Below the pieces are notes generated by a model. It was not told where the DNA came from. It was given only the letters and a program-made list of their open reading frames with translations, and did not search any database. A DNA stretch of 64,000 bases from Physella acuta (Eukaryota > Mollusca > Gastropoda > Physidae), in the NCBI RefSeq assembly GCF_028476545.1, contig NW_026732728.1, forward strand, positions 124,001-188,000. Direction: 5' to 3'. The position numbers were made by a program, and so were the translations under genes. Below, piece by piece: positions 49,144-63,175 of this stretch (positions within the stretch are counted from its first letter, which is position 1; every line of letters starts with the position of its first letter).

Positions 49144-52100
49144 TGGGTACATCTGTAGTAACAACTGGACAACGTACACAAAATAAAATCTCAAAGCCAC
49201 CCCGGGGGCCACCGACGGGCGGCCCAGGGCCAACTGTCTAGACTTGTATAGATATAAAAATGCATATATTACAATGAAGCTACTAAACAGACAACGAGCC
49301 ATCACAAGCTGTCATATAAAAATGAGATCACCGTGGGAGTCTACCTCTTTCTTGAGCAGTCCAAAGTTCAGTCTTTCGGAAGCTTTTGCGAGCTTCTAAA
49401 TTTTGAGTTATCTCCCTTTCATAAGCTGTTTTCTATTTCTATACTCATCTTTCAGCACAACTGAAGCTATAGTAGTCTGCATTTATGGTAAATGACAAGC
49501 TTCAGAAATTCAGATCACCTACCTTCTATAAGGCATTAACTACATGCTTTCTTCGTCTAAATCACATAATATTCTGTTTTAATTTGTAATTTTAGTACTC
49601 TGTTAAAAATTGAGATATTTTATTTACAAGCATGTTTAACACGGATTCCTATGTGTGTTGACGTTAGATACACTATACATGATTTCAATCCGACTGATTC
49701 ATACCCTATCTAGTATTTGTTTCTATAATCTTCCAGACTAATAACAGACATTAAATTTTCTTGTTTTCTGATTCTGTTTTACGTATTGTGAATTTCATTG
49801 GTATAGCAAATAAAAATATTTTTTCATAACATTTCAAAAGAAACAAGTATATAAATTACTATGAAATATAAATATATCTATTTTATAAAAAAAAAAATGT
49901 AATGTAAATATGTAAATATAAGTTATTACCACATTTTGAGTTTTGAGTAATTTCAAAAAAATTGAGTTAAAACCACTTTAAATATAATATACTTGTACAG
50001 GGACCTATATAACAATGATGTATATTATAAGGGACCACTAAGCTCATCTTGTCATGGATGTAAAGGGAGTTTACCACACAATAAGCACATACAAGTTCTG
50101 TTTACATGGTATCTGTACACTTGAGCAATTTAGTACGAAGGGAAGAAATTCAGTGTAAGGGGAAGTAATGTAAAAAATGTAAAGGGAAGACGAGTTTTTT
50201 AGTGTAAAAAAATAATTGTGATCTAACATTGAGTTAGGATTGTTTGAGTATATTCTAATGCATTTAAACAGTTAATATTACCAACACTAGCATTTAAATT
50301 GTGTAAATAGTATTAAAATGCCTATGTATTATTAGTGTTAAATTCTATGTTATGTATTTTATTTCTCTGAAAAATACCATGCTGGATCAGGCTATATCGG
50401 ATCAACATAAAAAATAAATATATCTAGAACACAAACTGCCTGGTCTCAGCATGAAGGCAATTCAATTGAACAAAATTCACAACTTTCTCAATGCGTAAAA
50501 AGGCACCATAATATTGGCAATAAATTCTTATTAAAAAATGAATATTAAAAAGTATTAATTTTAAAAAATAAAAACGTACAATAAATTCATATCTATTTTT
50601 TTTTTGTGTAATGACGAAGAACAGGGCAAAGCGGACATTTATCACATGTGGTTATTTGTTTAAATAAAAATATAAAGTTTGTAAGATTATTTGAGCACTG
50701 TTAGGTGGGCATCACTAAGCAGATAAATGTGGTTAGATATGAATTACCTGTCCCAAGTTATGTCAGGAACTATATTCACATTTTTTAAAATTTTGTCAAG
50801 CAAGTTAGTGGTTAGGAGCATCTATTGTTTTAATTACTCTCAAAAGCAGGAAGTAAAATATTTATTATAAAAATGCTTAGAATGCAAATGAATTAGAATT
50901 ATTAAACAATTTTTAATAAAAATAAAGAGTGAGGTATAATTATGCTTGTTTCCTTGTGCAAATAAGTAAATCAGTAGTCAATTATTTTGGCAAATGAGTA
51001 AATCAATTGTAAATATTTTTTGGCGAACTGAAATTATGCAAAATTAATAAATGTAAATAATGTGGTTAAATATCTGCATGTTGCTAGTGTAAGGCCATTC
51101 AGCTGTGTGTGTGAGGTTAGTATATTATAAGTTATGGTATACAAGTTGAATAAAATATCATGCAAGAGATTTTAGAAACCACCTCAAATAAGTCAATCAT
51201 TCAGATCCAATCACCTAGTTTTAGCGACCCATTCTCCATCTGGCCATTGATTATAATTAGCAAATTTTTTAGTGGGGAGAAAGTCATGTTATGATGAGTA
51301 TTTAATGTTGTACAAACCTAAATAAGCAACAACACAGCTACCAGCAGTACCAAACCTCCTTGAGGCTCAATATATCTACCTCACCTTGCGTTTTTTTAAT
51401 AATCCAATTTCATTTGAGTCCAAATAAAATTGTCTCGTGAAAAACAAAATTCTTATATTTTTTTTATTATATATAAAACAAGGTGAGTTTATTACCTGAT
51501 ACCTGGTTAGAAGTTTAGTAATAGGCATGTTATAGGCAAGAAAATAGAGCAAACCGATTGGCTACGAAAATCTGTGTTTATTGGGTTAAATAAAGGTGAG
51601 TTCATATAGTTAGGTTACATTGCTCAGCAAGGACAGGTTATTTTACTAAGTAAAATGAAAAAAAAAAAAAAAACAAATCACACACAGTAGCAGTGTAGCA
51701 ACAGCAGTTGTTGGATATGGTTAAAACAAATGAGTATTAGAACACGCACAAGAGAAAAAAAAACAAGATGAACTGTGAGATTCTATGTAAATTGCCATCA
51801 AAATAAAAATAATGAAATTTTTTTTTTAAAGGAACACATTTTGACATTATGCACTGAGCCAGACAAACTAAACTAACATGTGATATCTCTGATACACAGG
51901 GCATAGAGAAAAAACATGCCTTCTTAAAATATAGAAACTTTGTAAACACACTGGTTGGCCGGAGTTGAATGATATATTAAGTAGATCAATGACATAAGAA
52001 ATGCTACAGATCAAGGCACTTTAAAACCTATCACATACTGACAATGCTGAAATACTTTAAAGTAAAATACTTCCTTTAAGTAACACTATGAAATCATGTA

Positions 52101-54246
52101 TACATATAAATATATTTGTAGATAATTAGAATGAACCTATTAAAACCTGACATAAAAAAGAGCTGTTGATTTGAATGCTGATGCAAGAAAATTTGCATTT
52201 GTGTATATTGTGTATGTGGGTTTTTATCCCACATAAGCAGCAGATTGAATTTGCATATAAGTAGATTGCATTGGGAAAACAGCATGGGATCAAAACAACC
52301 AATTACCCCTAAGCTCTACTTGTGCTAGTTTAACAAACAATAATCTCTATGAGAATTAGGATTAACAAAAGATAGGATTAAATTGGCCATCTGACAAATG
52401 CTATTTTAACTTTTCAAAAAAAAAATCTTTAAAATTTTTTTTTCTGAGATCACACTGGGGTAGGGAGTAATTTAAATGTACACAAAAAAAAAATAAAAAA
52501 TGATAACTAAGATTTATGAAACAAATTTGTTGCTTGGCTCACTATACAGACAGTTATTTAGCATAATACACACTGTACAGAGTTAAGTACTCATGACCGC
52601 AGATCACAATGTTACACTCCTGATATTAGACTACTCATGGATTATACTTTAACTAGCATGTAGATTTATTTACAAGTTTCATTCGGAGAGCTGGAAAAAG
52701 TCTTTAAGTACTGATTTAAGTAAAACTTGACAGAAAAAAATACTAAGGAAATGAAGTCTGGCTCTACAAGTCATATTTACATTTTGTGCTTTCACAGTAA
52801 AAGATCTCATGCCATTTTTATATATTCTACTCTATATATTGTAATTTTTTCCCAATTGAAATTTAAATAAAATTAAATTAAAGTTATAAAACACAAATTT
52901 TATAAAATAAAGTTATATAAAAATGATATGCTATAGAGGATACAGAGAATTTTTCACTGCTCATTTTATCTCAAGATTTCTTACTAGCCTAAAATTTAAA
53001 AAAAAAATAAGGGAAAAAAAAACTAAATATGAAAATCCAAATGTGTAAAAACATCTAAAAATTTTGATCAGCTTACAAATATTACAACTGCTCCATGGCA
53101 GGGAGATGTACATTAAAATGTGCAACACAGGGAGGACAAAAATAATGCAGTACCTCCAGAGAACAGGGTTATGTAAAGACTTGTGTTACACAGACATGAG
53201 CACAGAGGATATAATACTACTAGCCATCAAATACAGAAATAAGTTCCAAAAAAACACATTTGATTGATATGAGGACAGTGGTGATATGCTTGTTTTAAAC
53301 AATAAAAAAATTTAAATCAAAATCTTATATAATTACTAGGTCTTGGGGTGTGCATTCTTGTAGAACTAGATATAGAAAATGCTTAGCTTTTCCCAAAGAA
53401 GAAAAAAATGAGCTAAGAAATAAAATCCACAAGGGCATGTATGAAATTGCTCTGGGATATGAAAAACAAAGGGCAGATAAACCACAACCATTAGAGGAAA
53501 AAAATTAAACTTTTCACAAAATTAATATACTGTTGGTGTAAAATATAAAACATGTCTCAAATTAATTCACTACTGAGCTTTACTAGCTTAGGTTAGAAAA
53601 AAAAAGTTACTGATCTACCATCATATAAATAAGAAAAAATAACCAAAATCCACATCCAAGATGTTAAGATATCAATCATTTTTTATACAAGTATATAAGC
53701 ATGTTTATCAAAATATATTTGCCCCACCCTCTCCCTAAGTAATATCAACTGCAAATATATGTTAAGATATTAATACAAGTACATTCAAATAGTTTAGACC
53801 TCACCAGAGAATAAAAATAGTTTAATATCAATGTTAAAACACAGGTCTAAGGGTGGATCATTCCATTGTTTTTTTTAACTTTTAGTTCATTCCAGAAAGG
53901 AGTTTAAAATGTTCATGTCCATTAAGCTGTAGGGCAGTGAAAGCTCGACCATTAGACTTGTGTTGTTAGCAGCAGTACATACATCAGGCACTTAAATGTT
54001 TCTGCTCAGCTGAATCAACACTGCCCAGGTACAGTCAAGCCATTTAAAGAAGTACCAAAACTACTTTAAACAGAAAGACTTAATTACACCACGGCAATGA
54101 GAATTCAGCTGAAGCAGTTCTGAGCATTTCAATTTGATACCGTTTTAAAAGGTTATAGAACAAGTTAATCTGGTATTATAATACATGTAAAAATAACAAA
54201 AAAAAAAAATAGGTGGGTTGAACAGTCAAACATAAATCAATCATGT

Positions 54247-54569
54247 TTAATACAAAATAAAATGTATCAACAAAAACTGTTGATAAAAAGAGTTAGGTGA
54301 CAAAGTGAAGGCGGGTGCAGGCTGTACAAGTAACATGAGAGCAAATGTTGCACTTGGTTCCCTTACGCTGATGGAGCTTATCTCATTGGCTGCTACAAGA
54401 GCTTGGCGGTGCTGTTGAACGAGTGTCTTGAGATACACAACAACACCTCCGTGGGAATAGAACAGCAGCACAGAAGTGGACCCTAGCGCCCGGCCAACAG
54501 TTTGTCCCACCACAAAGAGTGACCGGCCGACAGAGCCGTCTTTAAAGGCACGAGGTGGTTAGTTGCCAG
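54247..54569 (-). CDS. QKI: Candidate alternative terminal exon of the Quaking gene
   Basis: A strong acceptor (TTTCATTAACCCAG|CTGGCA) opens a GC-richer island. In the phase left by the exon at 59,227-59,529 it would add G|CT GGC AAC TAA, giving a tail AGN and a stop at 54,559, with the rest 3' UTR. Vertebrate QKI-5 also ends in GN, but the match is too short to prove anything. A different acceptor choice would keep an 88-codon frame open; I consider that less likely. The left limit is arbitrary. Confidence 0.35.
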
Positions 54570-57500
54570 CTGGGTTAATGAAACAAAATGGAATGGAAAA
54601 AAAAGGAGTTAGTGATTACAGGTAATATTATACAAGTGGCTATTAAGTAAATCTATAAATGGGATTATATTACATGGTGCTTGTTGGAGTGTTTTGTTGG
54701 TAAGGGGGAAGTCATTCATTAATCAATTGTTTCAGTAAAAGCATTAAATTTTATTAATATTATTACTGAGTGCAATTAAAAGTAGCAAAATGGCAGAATT
54801 AACTGTATAATTGTTTTGCATAAATGATTAGGCTAACTGAGTTAAATAACAGTTTAAAATTAACACATCTAAAGTTATTGGTGTGATGGAACAAGATATC
54901 TAAAGCATTAATTCAGCACAAATTATGGTTTAAATGATGGGTTTTATAAAAACTGTATAAATATGAATAAATCAATACTGCAGAAAATAAACCAATTTAA
55001 CATGCAGGTGGTACCATGCAAGATGAGAAGACAGACGTAAAGGAAGATGAATTTTGTGGAGAGCTAGAATTTTTTTTTTACATAAAATAAAATTGTCAGG
55101 TCACCAACTTGAACCTACATGATGGGTGGGGTTGGGGGGTTAACTACTGTCTACTTTTAACACAAAGCCATGTTAAATAAAACAAAGCAGGGTAAGGTTA
55201 GATAACTAGAGGTTGTTTAAAAAAAAGAATGGGTAGTAAAAAAAAAATTTCAGCCATTTTGACTATAGAACAGAATGGAAACTATATCGCTCAAGTGTAC
55301 CTTAACTCATGTGGGAAACAGGTTTACTGCTTAATTAAAGTTTTTTCTTGTGTAAAAATTTTTTAGTCATAAGTTATATGGTAGGTATTTTTTATTTATT
55401 GGAATTTTTTCTTAACTGTTTAAATTTTTGTTACTATATTGATTTAACAGCTTTTATATAGGAAATGTTAGTCTATACATTTTAAAATATCCTAATATAT
55501 TTGTTTTGTGTAATAATAACATTTTAAGAAAGACACTTAAGAATAATTGAAATTTGGTTTTATTTTTTAAAAATATAGAAAATATTGACAACAATTGCAC
55601 AAGTTTTGTGTGTGTATTTTTTCTTTTGATTTGACAATCAATTTGACGAAACAACAAAATGTGGAGAGAATCACACTCTACTGTCACATTTTTAAACAAA
55701 GGCATGGACTCTTATAAGGCTTTACTTTTATAACTCTCATAATAAAGTTGAAATATCAAGTAAATAATGCTGTATGTTGAATATAAGCAAATAATTCATA
55801 TTTTGGATCTCATTCATATAAAAACCTATTATTCAAAGTAAACAAACTATGAACTGTTTTCATAAAGTGAAAACACCAGTTTAACCAAATGGACAAGGCA
55901 TTTTTTTTCTTTTAAAAAAAATTGTCAGCTTATTATTTCAAAGCTTTTCAAACAATTTTTAAATTTAAAAAAAAATGCTTTTTTTTAAATCCATAATTTT
56001 GGGTCATCCTTATACGCAAGGGACCATGAGAGAAGAGCAGGCTGTGAAAACAAAGGTTTGATAAGCAGGTGGACATGACATGGTAAAACCTCAACTAACC
56101 TGTAACACACATTAAGACAATGAAACTCTAGTATAGGGGTGAGCCCTGACTCCCTCTAATGTCCTTCTCATCTTTGGGACGGCACCTATGAATATCCAAA
56201 TCAGGTGAGTACATTCATCAAGTTAATTCAATTCATTAAGTTACCATCTTTCGACCGAGCACCATTTTTCTTTAACAATTTTTTTCTTCAAACAATCATG
56301 AAATTATGAAATAAAACAACATGGAAACATGTATAAAATAAGGATGTTCTATCTGCAATTATCAGGGAAAAAATACATAAACATGACATGAATCAATAGT
56401 TTCAGTTCCATATGGAAGCACAATAATAATGTAAACACAACAAGGAAAGTAAATCTATACTTTAAAACTACAGAACAAGGCAGCAACTGGTAAACATAAT
56501 ATAAAAGCAATAAAATTCTGCACGAGGGTAATGAAAGCAGATATATACAGTATGGGTGGCATATCCCCTGGTCCCTGGCAACAAATAGAGGCTTGGTGGA
56601 CCCATTGTCTAGTAACAGGACAACCAAAGTTACTAAAAGCTTGTAAATAAAGAGATAAGTGGGGGGGAAGAATAACAAAATAAATATGACTACACTTGAA
56701 TAAAAACTGGCCGCTCTGTCCCAATATAATTGTAAAGGTAATTACTGGTCGAGAGGGAGCTTGTTTGGAATAACAAAATAGATCACAGCCCAGATATTTG
56801 CACTTTCTTTGTTTTAGTTGTTTTGTTAGATGTTAATTTAATATAAATGTCAGGGTACTTCTCATGTCTACAATTTACAGGAAGTGCATCCACCTTTTAA
56901 TTTATGCATCAATATCTAGGTCAAATTATATTAAAAATTTAAACTTTAATGAAACAAAATATGTAAACATTTAACATAGATAAAATGTAGACATGAGAAG
57001 AAATTTGATTACTTTAATTAGTTGCTTAATTAGAAAGTTTTGTTATAGAAGAAATATATAACAAAGTAGATGGCTAGTGTTAAGAAACCAAAAATAATAA
57101 AAATTGTTAGAAGCTCCAGGAGACATGCACAACAAATAGCTGGAAACACCAGGTGCTTAAATGGGACAACATACAATATATATCAGGCTTGTTATAGATT
57201 TTTTTATGAATAAATAGGTTAAATATATTAGAATACAATTTGTTTAAATACTGTGAAATATAATACAATTTTAATTTTTTTAAAAATTAAATCTCATTTA
57301 AAGTAAAAAGAATTACTTTTTTAACAAATTGACAAGTTGAAATATTTATTTCTGTACTTAAGTTCAAATGTTTTCATTTTCAGATGTTAAACTGCAACAG
57401 TGAAAGAGCCATTGTATAGTAGTGAGTATTGTAATTTTTTTTTTTTTGGCAGTTGAATATAATTCTACAGTACTTATAAGATTAAAATTTAAATAAATAA

Positions 57501-59188
57501 TTTCAATGAAGTATGAACTAAATTCTACTTTCAAAACACAGATAAATTAATTCATGCACTAACTTAATTTAATCATGCAATTCTAGTTAAACTGTCACAC
57601 GAAGAATAAATACAGTATATTTACAGTTAAAGCATGCAGTATTATGTATAGTATATACAAATTACGCCCTCTTCGGCTCTTTGTACTAGTGTTACTTTAT
57701 GTTATGTTACGGAGTTTAATTTAATTAGTTTATTATGCAGTCATGCCAAAAGTATTTTAAATCCATAATAAAATATATGGCAAAATGTATTTAAGACACA
57801 TATGAATTTCTTTAAACAAGTTGAATTTTATATACATTATTTCTAAGATGTGTGGCAAGATTTCAGCATCTGAACATGAATATTTATATCCATTGAGCAG
57901 ATCTATAAATATATAATTGAGCAAGTTTTTTACAGGAGAAAATAAAGGATCTATAAAATCTATAAATATCTTTCAATATGACAACATAGAAAAGTAGGAT
58001 ATAGTTAGCTACAAGTACAAGTGCATAGTAAAGAGTGCACAGTAGCAATGAAAGAAAAATATCACAAAAACTATCTAAACAACAGAAAAAGTTTAGCACA
58101 AAATAATGCTCTATTCAAGAAAAAAAGCGTGAACAAATATTCAACAGCACTACAGAGGCGATATCGTTCTACCAATACATAATTTTAACAGTGAGATCAC
58201 TAAGGTTTTTTTTTTGTTTCAAAATATGAAAACTTAATTCATGCATAGCATCAAAATTTTGGGAATGTCTGGGCTTCTAAGCGTATGCAGGCAAAGGAAA
58301 CTCCAATGTATGGGCAAAGTGGATTTGATGGTGTCTGACTTGTGGACTGCATATCATAAGTTTCACAATGTACTTAATTTCTTTTCACCAAAGTTCTTAC
58401 ACAAAATCATTGTTTCTAAGGTAATGAAATTTATGAAAATGAGATTTATGGGAATGTTGAGTTTAAACAAAAAAAATTGTTATCTCTACAGTAAAAATAA
58501 GTGTAGCTAAAACAAAATTTAGCCTACAAAACTTTTGGCACTCTAAGTAGGAGTACAAGTCTGGTTCTAATGAACAGCAAAACAAAAAAGTCAGGAAATT
58601 CAAGGGGAAATCTTTCTCTATGAAAGATAAAAAATCACAACTACACACAACACTTGACTATTTTTTCTTATAATGCACAAATTCCTAAACCAGGATCTTT
58701 TGCACCCACAAGGTCCACTGACACTAACAATCAAATTGATTTTCTTAAATAAAATCTTGGCAATCAAACAAAACAATGATCAAACACAACATTGGCACAA
58801 ATGTTTGCATGGTAAAAAAAAATGAAACATGTATATGATTGTCAACAGTGTGCTCATTCCCAGAGTAAACAAATACTGGATGGCAACCAACAGGAGACAA
58901 TGTTTAAAGGGTCATTCATTGAGCAGGTTGAACAGTCAATGCATCACTATACTTATTTAAATGCAAAGGTTCACAATGGTTAACAATATCATGACTAACA
59001 TTCATGATAAAACAAACTGGATTGATGGATTTCTTTTCAACAACAAATCTGATGGAGGTTTCTTAAATAACTTATAATACCGTATGGTTTATAAGATGAA
59101 AGTTAACTAACGTCAAGTTCTTGGTATATCTATGAAAAATACAAACTAGTTCAACAAAGTAATTCTACAATTAAGCAAAGAAGTCATG

Positions 59189-59529
59189 TCACATTCCTGT
59201 GATAAAATCACGTCTAACAAACATACCCGCTTGCGCCTGGTCGAGGTGAGTCTGGTATTCAAAAATGGAGGGTGTCCCCGCGCCGATGCCGTATGGGTCC
59301 ATTGGTGAATGCATGCCTGAGGTAACACTCATGGTGTAAGGATTGTACATAAGTCCAGTGTGATCCCCTGGGGGTGAGACCAATGGTGGGGGTGCTCCGT
59401 TCATGCTGGGCTGGCTTGTTGCAACAACTTGTGGTGGGGGAAGGCGAGGTGCGAGTATGATAGGGGCACCAGTTGGTGTGGGGGTTCGCATTTGAATAGC
59501 GAGGGGCTGAGCAAGGTAGCGGGCGTGTT
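59189..59529 (-). CDS. QKI: Quaking/HOW exon D (C-terminal Pro-rich region; read-through terminus)
   Basis: Acceptor TTTCCTTACAG|AACACG. Encodes EHARYLAQPLAIQMRTPTPT, GAPIILAPRLPPPQ, then HTGLMYNPYTMSV and PSIFEYQ. RTPTP.G and GL.Y.PY and SI.EY align with the C-terminal part of vertebrate QKI (LRTPTPAG, GLIYTPYEY, SILEY). A donor GCGG|GTATGT at 59,227/59,226 (303-nt exon, phase 1 to 1) allows splicing onward; if it is not used, the frame reads on as MFVRRDFITGM to a stop at 59,189. Both forms are plausible, matching the family habit of alternative C-termini. Confidence 0.85.
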
Positions 59530-60841
59530 CTGTAAGGAAAAAAAATTATACTTTGATGACATTGTGTCGGTTAATTGAAGGAAATACATTATCACAGATA
59601 CAAATTAACATTACTATACTGTTTTAGAACAATTATCCCTCATACAGGCCAATAGCAGAAATGAGACATTGAAGGCATCACTAAATGGGGGAGGATAAAA
59701 TGCATGCAAAAAAGTTGCACCTAGTAAAAATTTAGTATTTCTACAGATGGCCTATAATAAAGCAATAGTACTAAAACATGCTTATAAATGGGTGATCTAG
59801 GCTGGTCAATCTATGGGGAAGCTGTAGATCTGTCATTTTGTAGTAGTGGCCAGATTTCTCTACATTCATTTTTAAATGTTCAATTTTGTAAATAAGGCTA
59901 GTCCTTACACTATTACTTGTTGAAAAGGTTTATGGTCTAACACAGACCAAAGTACTTAAACATGATCTCTGGTTAGTCTTTAAGAAATGTAATGCACAAA
60001 AATCAAGATCTACAACTCCATAAAATGTGACAAATCAAGAAGCTTGGATTATTTTCCTCAAACAAAAGCAACACAGGTATTTTACAACAGAAGCTGCCAA
60101 ATTTTGAATTATATTATTTTTGGAAATTTATCATATAAGATTTGAATATGCCAAGTGCCATTAGTTAAATAGCTTACAAGGGGGAATTTTCAAATTTCTT
60201 GGAGGCTCCAGGCACAAAACACATTACAATTATGGCAAGAATACCACACGACCAAAATCTCTGCATTTCAAACATTAACTGTTTAAAATACTTAACTATA
60301 CACACATACCTTATACAAATCAGTTAGTCTTTTTTAGTAGGGTTAAATGCATGAGTTGCATTGAGGTCAATTATAGAGTTAAATTCAAAATGCACAGCTC
60401 TTATTTTGCCCATATAAATTGTTGCCCATATAATAAATAAAATACAAGTAATTGTGGCTTTCTTTTTACAATTATATAACTGACCTCACTACATCTCAAT
60501 GACAATATTTTTTTTAAAATATTGCCTTAATGCTATGCATACTTGCATGTTACCTAAAAATTTAGTCCAGAACCTCTTCATTATATGGTGGTAAATTTAG
60601 AATAGGGAACTTGGAATATCTTAAATTATTACATTTAGAAATGGGATAATGTGGTAATTTGTTTACTTCTTTTTCCAGTAAATTTTTTTTTAATCTTTCA
60701 CTCATTTTTATTTGAGAACTTTAAAAATGAAATGATATTCCACTATATAATTCTGAGGTGAAAGTTGTTAGGAATAAATGAATAAATTAAATATCTGTGT
60801 ACCCGAATAATCTACAGAAAAGGAACGCAACAAGGACAAAC
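59530..60841. other. Quaking intron C-D
   Basis: 1.3 kb AT-rich intron with no repeat arrays and no further exon seen. Confidence 0.65.
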
Positions 60842-60970
60842 CATCTGAGAGGGAGCTTGCCCCGCTAACCGGGACCAAATGAGGCATCTGGCCTGGGGCG
60901 CGAATTCCCGGTTGGCCCGGGTGGCCTGGGGGAAGGAACATGGGCATCCCGCCCAGCTGTAGGTGGGCTT
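60842..60970 (-). CDS. QKI: Quaking/HOW exon C (Gly/Pro-rich linker)
   Basis: 129 nt, phase 1 to 1. AHLQLGGMPMFLPPGHPGQP, GIRAPGQMPHLVPVSGASSL, SD. Acceptor CCCCCACAG|AAGCCC, donor TCAGATG|GTTTGT; the phases fit both flanking exons (junction SD-EHARYL). The linker follows the KH/QUA2 region and has low similarity to vertebrate QKI, as is usual for this part. Confidence 0.8.
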
Positions 60971-62944
60971 CTGTGGGGGTAAGAGCAAAGCACACTTTGG
61001 TTAGGGATATACAGGGTAAATCAGTCAATACACATAAATAGCACTAAAAATCTAGCCAAACTGTTTCTGTACAAAAATTGATGGGGTTTTTCGGTTTCTT
61101 TCTTTTCTCAACTTTGTAACTAATTTTACTGAAAATTTCCGTGAAAATTCTAGAAGCAGCTTTAATTGGGCTTCAGTGTTTGTTTTTCATGTTAATTTTA
61201 TTGTAAATTTTAAAAAATTCGTTAAAGTTAATTGATGCTCAAAGTTTTGGACAGAAAACAATTGTAAGTAAACAAGTGCAAAAAATGTGAATAAAATTCA
61301 ATTGATATTAAAAATTAAACACTGAAACAAGAAATAAATGTGTGTAAGTTATGAGTCATACATTTGTAAAGGTTATCTTAAGGGTAAGATACATCTTTAG
61401 AATCTAAAAAAAAAACAACTGGACAATAATAAAGTGCTATGTCCACCATAATGAGAATGGTCAATACATAATGGTATTAATGCTTCTCTATGCCACATGG
61501 GTTAGCACAATCAAAAGAACACAACTGATCCAAAGCAAACTTTTCATGGCCATCGCCCATTCTGTTTCCTGGACAATGACCACTACTTAATTACTTAAGA
61601 TCACTTGAGCCCGTTAAAAATCTTTCATTATCACTGACCAAAAGGGTTGCTCCATAAGCTTTCATTATGGTGGACAAAGCCTGAAAATATAGAAAGAAAC
61701 ATGGTATAATCAGAAATATGTGGGTGATAGCATGTCACAAGGCCTAGGATTTTACATGTTGAATTGTAGAAATGCTAGTGTAAAAATAATTGACTTGTAT
61801 ACAAAATTAAAGTAAATAATGTAGTGAAAATAATCACTTTAAATATCCCACTCGAAAAAGATTAACAATTAGCATTTGCTGAGCATTAAGCTTTAAACTG
61901 TGTAATAGTACATGTGAATGCGTAACTAGAATGTGAGGAATGTATTAAAAACTAAACAAGTCTCCAAAAGAACAACAGTTAAGCAATAACAGTGTAGTTG
62001 AATAACTATTTTGTAAATATAAGGAGTGCACAAACTTGTTACATTTATTCAATGAGGGAAAAATAAAGCATGGCTAATTTCACTACCTAAATAGTATAGA
62101 GTCATAAAAATGATTAATAGTCATGCAAAAAAAATTCTAACTAAACCAACCATGCAAAGCTGTTGAAAGTACATGTAAATGACATGGATAACCCTGGTTG
62201 ACAAGCTTAGTAAATGGTTTTATGTGGAATCTTGTTCTATAACAACATTCTCTGATGGTCTTCTACATGAGTTGGTTTTAAAAATGGGGGAAAACAAAAG
62301 CCTTAACCTCAAAAGCAATAATATTTAAGCAGAATATACATAGGGGTGAAAGGAAACCTTTGGCTAAAAATAAAAATGTAGGCCCAAAAAATTATTCGCT
62401 TCAAATATTTGTTTAGAAAGGGTGGCCGTAACCGGTATTTGTTAAAGAACTTAATGAGCCTCATGAGTTCTCTTGTCAAACCTGTGCTAGAATTAAGATA
62501 AATTATTTCACATGCAATGAACTATGAATGAAAAAAACTATTTTCTAAACAGGTACATATATCTATACATAGGATTTAGTGATCTGATTGGACAGCTTTA
62601 AGAAATTACTTCACTGATAGCTTTTTTTTTATTAATATAAACTTGAATTTTATTTGAAAACAAATCTTGTGTTAGCCCAGTGGATTAATATCGAAACAAT
62701 ATGATAATATCTCCGCTGTCCATTCACCACTACAATATAATAACCAATGCAACCCAGTGTATTGAGACAGAAATAAATGAGCAGCAAATAAGGTAAGACC
62801 ACATCTCATCAATAAAACAAGCCAGGCACCGCACACTGCTAAGACACAGGAGAGAGAACTGAAACCGATTAGCACGAGTAGATAATAGGTGGGCTAGAGC
62901 GCGATTGCTGGAAGACGGGTAGGGCAAACTCCGAGCACACTTAC
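60971..62944. other. Quaking intron B-C
   Basis: 2 kb AT-rich intron, no repeat arrays, no exon or RNA recognised. Confidence 0.65.
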
Positions 62945-63062
62945 GACCAGGCACTGAGTTCTGGGACGGTGAGGGTGAAGGCTTCGTTGTATCGCGGTAT
63001 GTCCCATTAATTATAGCTAACTCCATGAGTTGGCGTTTCTTTAGGTCATCCTCGCCATCAGG
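62945..63062 (-). CDS. QKI: Quaking/HOW exon B (alternative, mutually exclusive with exon A)
   Basis: 118 nt, phase 0 to 1. [39 protein letters not shown]. The first 24 residues match QKI ([20 protein letters not shown]), then a Ser/Pro tail unique to this version. Acceptor CCCCCTATAG|CCTGAT, donor GGTC|GTAAGT. Only 113 bp separate it from the homologous exon A. Confidence 0.9.
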
Positions 63063-63085
63063 CTATAGGGGGGAAAAAGCGAAGG

Positions 63086-63098
63086 ATTACGGGTTAGT
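63086..63098 (-). promoter_or_regulatory. Candidate Quaking response element / branch point upstream of exon B
   Basis: The minus strand reads ACTAACCCGTAAT: a core ACUAAC and a UAAU half-site separated by 3 nt, the bipartite form bound by Quaking proteins. The presumed branch A (63,094) is 31 nt before the exon B acceptor AG, so it may equally be an ordinary strong branch point, or both. Confidence 0.5.
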
Positions 63099-63175
63099 GA
63101 ACTTAAACAAACTGGTTAAAACCTGGTGACTCGGCCGCCCGGGGCAGCGCGGAGGTCACCCTCTTCGGGACTTAC

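Larger units (their letters stand above)
49110..59188 (-). other. QKI: Probable long 3' UTR and terminal introns of the Quaking gene
   Basis: About 10 kb of AT-rich, low-repeat sequence downstream of the last certain coding exon. Quaking genes characteristically have several alternative last exons and long 3' UTRs. One candidate terminal exon (54,569 leftward) is listed separately. No other gene was recognised on either strand. Confidence 0.45.

Noticed and set aside
54247-54530. 88-codon frame (MVGQTVGRALG) as a separate gene
   Set aside because: No splice or promoter support and no family recognised; better explained as part of a possible terminal exon of the Quaking gene.
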